Positions 6,539 through 9,259 of a DNA stretch of 9,259 nucleotides are shown in pieces. How positions within the stretch are numbered: position 1 is the stretch's first letter; every line of letters begins with the position of its first letter. The stretch lies in NCBI GenBank assembly GCA_022425845.1, contig JAKMEU010000280.1:1-9259 (forward strand), in the 5' to 3' direction. Position numbers and translations under genes: made by a program. The notes below the pieces were generated by a model. That model was not told the origin of the DNA. It saw only the letters and a program-made list of their open reading frames with translations, and ran no database searches. The stretch comes from Luminiphilus sp. GTDB taxonomy: Bacteria > Pseudomonadota > Gammaproteobacteria > Pseudomonadales > Halieaceae.

Positions 6539-7399
6539 CTAAATTGTAGACTTTCGCTGGCCTTCCCGAGGCTCAAACTCGCGGCTGAGGAACGGGGTAA
6601 TCAGCTTTACGCAGGCCCCAGGATTCTCCAGCGGAAGCAAATGACCACCCTCAACGGCATGGATCTCCGCACTGGGCATGGCACGCTGCCATTTTTCAAG
6701 ATTGCCCGGGCGACAAACCTCACTGTCACGACCCACAATCCCCAATGTGGTGATGCGCAGACCCCGCAGCCGACTGAGCATCAGGGGCGCTGATCGATAG
6801 ACACAGGCTTCCCAGGCACCCGTCCAGCGCAGTGAGACGCCACCATCCCGTGTCGCATGTCCCCCGAGGACGTAATCCCAGAGCACTTCATCGGAGACCC
6901 GTCGAAACGGACGCTTCTTTCGGTAGAACGCAAAAGCTGCTTCGTGGCTGTCAAAACAACCGGGGCGTCTCAGGGCGCTCCGCACCATGGGAAGCTCCTT
7001 TCCGACAGCACGTAAAATTTGCCCCGGCAACCACATCTGGAACGGAATGAGGACCGGATCCAGGGCGACGATCCCCCTGAACAGGCCGGGCTGTTGTAAC
7101 GCAGCGAGCATACCGATCACCGCGCCCATCGAGTGGCCGACCAGAAAAACGGGCTCCGTGGCCTCACGCTTGAGGGTCTCTACCAGGTCGTCTGCATAGA
7201 CCCGCCAATTCTGGGTGGTAAGGGCAGGACCACGCTGCCAAAACGGGCGATGCTCCACCGTCATCAACCGGCAGTGGGGTAGCAGGGGTTCGAAGAGCGT
7301 GCGATAGGATTCGGGCGGGTAGCCATTGGCATGGGCAAATACAACAACGGGCCGTGCGGCTGCGTTATCAGGGGCGCTCACTTCATGAAGGGTTTGCAT
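6539..7399 (-). CDS. Alpha/beta hydrolase-fold protein
   Basis: A 286-aa single-domain alpha/beta hydrolase. The first core strand leads to the oxyanion-type motif HANG (23-26). The nucleophile elbow is GHSMG (88-92) with Ser90. Asp225 in GRDSE is the likely acid and His253 in GGHLLPLENP the likely base, so the triad is complete. A cap region (about 115-205) with many aromatic residues separates the halves. There is no signal peptide, so it is probably cytoplasmic. The substrate cannot be predicted; esterase, lipase or thioesterase activity are all possible. The ATG at 7399 has no clear ribosome site, but it lies just ahead of the first conserved strand and there is no better in-frame start before Met46. 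The psp terminator isolates it upstream, so it should have its own promoter at 7400-7482, where I recognise none. Confidence 0.88.
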   Translation of the reverse strand: MQTLHEVSAPDNAAARPVVVFAHANGYPPESYRTLFEPLLPHCRLMTVEHRPFWQRGPALTTQNWRVYADDLVETLKREATEPVFLVGHSMGAVIGMLAALQQPGLFRGIVALDPVLIPFQMWLPGQILRAVGKELPMVRSALRRPGCFDSHEAAFAFYRKKRPFRRVSDEVLWDYVLGGHATRDGGVSLRWTGAWEACVYRSAPLMLSRLRGLRITTLGIVGRDSEVCRPGNLEKWQRAMPSAEIHAVEGGHLLPLENPGACVKLITPFLSREFEPREGQRKSTI

Positions 7400-7482
7400 A
7401 CACCGGCACTGCAGACGCTAGGATGACGCCAGAAGTACGTACCGGGACACCCAGTTGGTTTAAATTACCTGAAGGGGAGAAG

Positions 7483-7505
7483 AAAAAGCCCGAGTACTCC
7501 CGGGC
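7483..7505 (-). terminator. Rho-independent terminator of the psp operon
   Basis: On the minus strand GCCCGG (7505-7500) pairs with TCGGGC (7493-7488), one G-T wobble included, around a 6-nt loop. Five Ts follow (7487-7483) and the tract stays T-rich. It starts 8 nt after the pspC stop, so it ends the psp transcript and isolates the hydrolase gene downstream. Confidence 0.85.
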
Positions 7506-7513
7506 GCTGGCCT

Positions 7514-7963
7514 TTAAAGCTTGGAGAACTCCCTGTTCAGGTCGTACCGTCGTGACGTCACGTACCGCTCCATTGACTCCACGCGCTCGAGGGCCTCGTT
7601 CAACCGTTCCTGGGCCTTACCCAACCGGTCCCTGGGAGCGTCCGGGTAGTGAAATACGGTTTTCTTTCGATAGGTATAGCGGTCCTCGTCGTATTCCATT
7701 TCGACGTCCTCCTGCCCCCAGCGGCTGGGCCGGGGAGCAAGAACCACCCAGGCCACAATGTAACCCCAAAACGCCAGGGACCCCGTAAAGAGCAGCAGTG
7801 CAACGGCCGCGAGACGGACCATCCAGGTCGCGACTCCCCAGTGATCAGCAAGACCAGAGCACACACCACCAATCCAGCCCTCAGGCCGATTTCGATACAG
7901 GCCCATACCCCAGCCCGATTTCCGCCTGCTTCCAAAACTTTCGCGCTGTTCCCTGCGCATCAT
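7514..7963 (-). CDS. pspC: Phage shock protein C, with C-terminal coiled coil
   Basis: PspC is an inner-membrane component that, with PspB, senses envelope stress and draws PspA away from its regulator PspF. The 149-aa protein has the PspC signature from about 21 to 79: LYRNRPEGWIGGVCSGLADHWG followed by a long hydrophobic stretch (about 49-76) ending in WVVLAPRP. A charged, tyrosine-rich linker (about 82-108) leads to a C-terminal coiled coil (about 113-147). E. coli PspC is about 119 aa, so this form is longer, mainly at the ends. Translation is coupled to pspB: the ATG at 7963 overlaps the pspB stop as ATGA, but a second ATG at 7960 lies 6 nt from AAGGAG (3 nt for the first), so the true start may be Met2. 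A terminator follows 8 nt after the stop. Confidence 0.93.
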   Translation of the reverse strand: MMRREQRESFGSRRKSGWGMGLYRNRPEGWIGGVCSGLADHWGVATWMVRLAAVALLLFTGSLAFWGYIVAWVVLAPRPSRWGQEDVEMEYDEDRYTYRKKTVFHYPDAPRDRLGKAQERLNEALERVESMERYVTSRRYDLNREFSKL

Positions 7964-8208
7964 TCGCTCCTTGGTTTTTCAGCTTTACGCCAGTCGGGGT
8001 GATCCGCATCCAGGATCGACTCCAACGAGACAATTCGGTGACTGAGTTTATCGACGGTAGCCAGCATCTCATCCAAAGATTGGCGGTCGTCTTCACTCAG
8101 GCTTCGACTGGACCGATTAAGGCTGCGGTAGTGCATCACTATCCAGATCGGTGCGACGATCACCATGAACAGCACCATCGGTACAAACATCATTTCAAAC
8201 GGATCCAT
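7960..8208 (-). CDS. pspB: Phage shock protein B
   Basis: PspB is a small inner-membrane protein that works with PspC to sense stress and release PspF from PspA. The 82-aa protein has one membrane segment (about 6-27, MMFVPMVLFMVIVAPIWIVM) and then a cytoplasmic coiled coil (about 40-67). It ends with LESILDADHPDWRK (62-75), the family's characteristic C-terminal motif. E. coli PspB is 74 aa. GGGAG lies 7 nt upstream of the ATG at 8208. It sits between pspA (74-nt gap) and pspC (4-nt overlap), the standard psp gene order. Confidence 0.95.
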   Translation of the reverse strand: MDPFEMMFVPMVLFMVIVAPIWIVMHYRSLNRSSRSLSEDDRQSLDEMLATVDKLSHRIVSLESILDADHPDWRKAEKPRSE

Positions 8209-8257
8209 GCTTTGGCTCCCTGCCCGCAGTCCTAAAGGTCGTTAGTGTAATCAGCCT

Positions 8258-8280
8258 TCCCTGGCCTTTCATCCCTGGCC
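8258..8280. repeat. 9-bp direct repeat in the pspA-pspB gap
   Basis: TCCCTGGCC occurs at 8258-8266 and again at 8272-8280, a 14-nt period, inside the 74-nt gap between pspA and pspB. No T-rich terminator is present. The repeat may be a binding site or part of an mRNA structure that sets pspB level relative to pspA, or it may be chance. Confidence 0.3.
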
Positions 8281-8282
8281 GC

Positions 8283-8978
8283 TCAGGCCCCGTCCTTATT
8301 CACACTATTTCCATCCTCATCAGTCTTCATTGACTGTTTGAGGGCTTCCAGCTCCTCGTTGAGGGAATCGTCCTCACGGAGCGCATCAATCTCAGCCGCC
8401 AGGCCACCCTCGCGACCCAAATCCATGGCTTCCAGTTCACCTTCAAGGTTGTCCATCCGGCGTTCAAACTTATCGAACTTGGTAAACGCCTCATCGAGCT
8501 CACTGCGATGCACCTGGCGCTTGACTGCCATACGCGATTGCACGGTCTGGGAACGCATCAGCATCGCTTTCTGCTTGGCCTTGGCGTCAGAAAGCTTTTG
8601 TTGAAGCTGGGCGATTTCATTATTCAATTGCCCAATGTGCTCGTCCGTAGCCGCCAACTCGGTGCTGACCACCTCAAGCTCCTGTTCGATGACGCGCTTT
8701 TCCTGCAGCGCTGCCCGCGCCAGATCCTCACGACCTTTACTGATCGCAAGCTTCGCCTTCTCCTCCCAGTTAACAACCTCCTGGCTGACCTGGCTGCGCT
8801 TTCGCTCCGCGGTTTTTCGATCTGCCAGGACCCGGGCTGATGAACTACGTACCTCAACCAGCGTGTCTTCCATCTCCTGGATAATCAGCCGAATCATCTT
8901 CTCCGGATCTTCGGCACTGTCCAGCAGTGCATTGATGTTGGAGTTAACGATATCTGACATTCGTGAAAAGATACCCAT
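8283..8978 (-). CDS. pspA: Phage shock protein A (PspA/IM30 family)
   Basis: PspA is the ESCRT-III-like effector of the phage shock response: it oligomerises on damaged inner membrane to limit proton leakage and, when unstressed, inhibits the sigma-54 activator PspF. The 231-aa protein starts with the amphipathic membrane-binding helix MGIFSRMSDIVNSNINALLD and the family motif AEDPEKMIRLIIQEMEDTLVEV (22-43), followed by long coiled-coil helices (about 45-185). WEEKAKLAISKGREDLARAAL (71-91) is typical, as is the FDKFERRMDNLEGELEAM region (168-185). The C-terminus (about 200-231) is acidic and slightly longer than in E. coli PspA (222 aa). CAGGAGAA lies just upstream of the ATG at 8978, a strong ribosome site. 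It lies 15 nt after a small membrane-protein gene, so it is not the first gene of the transcript. Confidence 0.97.
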   Translation of the reverse strand: MGIFSRMSDIVNSNINALLDSAEDPEKMIRLIIQEMEDTLVEVRSSSARVLADRKTAERKRSQVSQEVVNWEEKAKLAISKGREDLARAALQEKRVIEQELEVVSTELAATDEHIGQLNNEIAQLQQKLSDAKAKQKAMLMRSQTVQSRMAVKRQVHRSELDEAFTKFDKFERRMDNLEGELEAMDLGREGGLAAEIDALREDDSLNEELEALKQSMKTDEDGNSVNKDGA

Positions 8979-8993
8979 GATAGTTCTCCTGTT

Positions 8994-9179
8994 TTAGCTC
9001 GCGGCGCCGGTGTGGCCGGAGTCTTCTATGACCCGCCCTAGCCAGTAAGCCAGTTCAACGCCTACAGCGATGACGGCGAACGTGGCGGCGGCCGCGAAGC
9101 CTCCAGCCAGGGCACCCACTGCGCTGCAGATGAAGATGATTGCCGTGTAAACCGCGAAACGTTCGTCGATAGCGTCCAT
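8994..9179 (-). CDS. Small two-helix membrane protein upstream of pspA (61 aa)
   Basis: I do not recognise a named family. After a short charged N-terminus (MDAIDERF) come two hydrophobic segments, about 9-28 and 30-48, joined by a Gly/Ala-rich turn (GALAGGF), and a short polar tail. The two segments predict a helical hairpin in the inner membrane. The start is well supported: TAGGAA lies about 6 nt before the ATG at 9179. The upstream frame ends (TAG at 9188-9186) inside this ribosome site, and pspA begins 15 nt after its stop, so all three are probably cotranscribed. This makes it a candidate accessory part of the psp response, a role inferred from position only. Confidence 0.75.
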   Translation of the reverse strand: MDAIDERFAVYTAIIFICSAVGALAGGFAAAATFAVIAVGVELAYWLGRVIEDSGHTGAAS

Positions 9180-9185
9180 GTCTTC

Positions 9186-9259
9186 CTAATCCTTAATTGG
9201 TTGGTAGGGCTTCCTGCCCTTCGAGGAACCGGCCACTCCGGCGCCTACACCCAGTACTT
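9186..9259 (-). CDS. C-terminal end of a Gly-rich small protein upstream of the 61-aa gene (5' end outside window)
   Basis: One minus-strand frame is open from the window edge and ends with TAG at 9188-9186, giving 23 residues: a glycine-rich, glycine-zipper-like stretch (VLGVGAGVAGSS), then a basic tail (KGRKPYQPIKD). The other two minus-strand frames hit stops or read as less protein-like sequence. The stop is 6 nt from the next gene's ATG and overlaps its ribosome site, as expected in an operon. It would be a small membrane-associated protein, but too little is visible to be sure. Confidence 0.45.
   Translation of the reverse strand, partial: VLGVGAGVAGSSKGRKPYQPIKD

Noticed and set aside
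7551..7562. Perfect 12-bp palindrome CGTGACGTCACG
   Set aside because: It lies within the coding sequence of the pspC C-terminus, with no second copy or promoter nearby; probably chance.
7354..7788. A 144-codon plus-strand frame spanning the hydrolase start, the psp terminator and pspC
   Set aside because: It crosses a terminator and two real minus-strand genes, and its Pro/Arg/Gly-rich composition is typical of antisense frames.
8979..9259. Possible sigma-54 promoter before pspA
   Set aside because: I looked on the minus strand for GG-N10-GC with TGGCAC/TTGC flanks. The closest stretches have the wrong spacing or lie in coding sequence.
1..9259. Mobile element, prophage, CRISPR array or RNA gene
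   Set aside because: No transposase or integrase, no regularly spaced repeats and no tRNA or rRNA-like segments were seen on either strand.

Overview
The window looks like ordinary chromosomal DNA from a fairly GC-rich gammaproteobacterium, quite possibly a marine one. The evidence is a complete PspA-PspB-PspC module, a UspE-like tandem universal stress protein, a full-length polyphosphate kinase, a YedI/DUF808 membrane protein and a sequence that matches the gammaproteobacterial CRP operator exactly. I cannot name a genus. I found no rRNA, tRNA, CRISPR array, transposase, integrase or phage gene.

Layout. Bases 1-2383 are read on the plus strand: the 3' end of a PLP-dependent decarboxylase gene, a WYL-domain regulator of the CapW/BrxR architecture 2 nt behind it, a small orphan protein (93 aa) with its own CRP-like site upstream and an intrinsic terminator downstream, and a DUF429 predicted nuclease. 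From 2491 to the end every gene is on the minus strand. In transcription order these are: a truncated Gly-rich small protein and a 61-aa membrane protein leading into pspA, pspB and pspC, closed by a clear terminator at 7483-7505; an alpha/beta hydrolase; and then uspE-like, ppk1 and the DUF808 gene packed with gaps of only 4-5 nt.

How the genes work together. Two stress modules dominate. The psp genes encode the envelope-stress response that protects the inner membrane. The usp-ppk1-DUF808 genes form a tight operon joining a universal stress protein to polyphosphate synthesis, and its upstream region carries a CTATACT -10 element with no good -35, as expected of a sigma-S (stationary-phase) promoter. 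The plus-strand block is less coherent. The WYL regulator resembles those that guard phage-defence loci, but it follows a decarboxylase gene and no defence genes are visible here.

Most functional calls are firm at the family level. I did not find a clear undescribed system. The best leads are the two small membrane-protein genes ahead of pspA, the CRP-like site before the 93-aa orphan, the displaced CapW/BrxR-like regulator and the sigma-S-like promoter of the usp-ppk1 operon.
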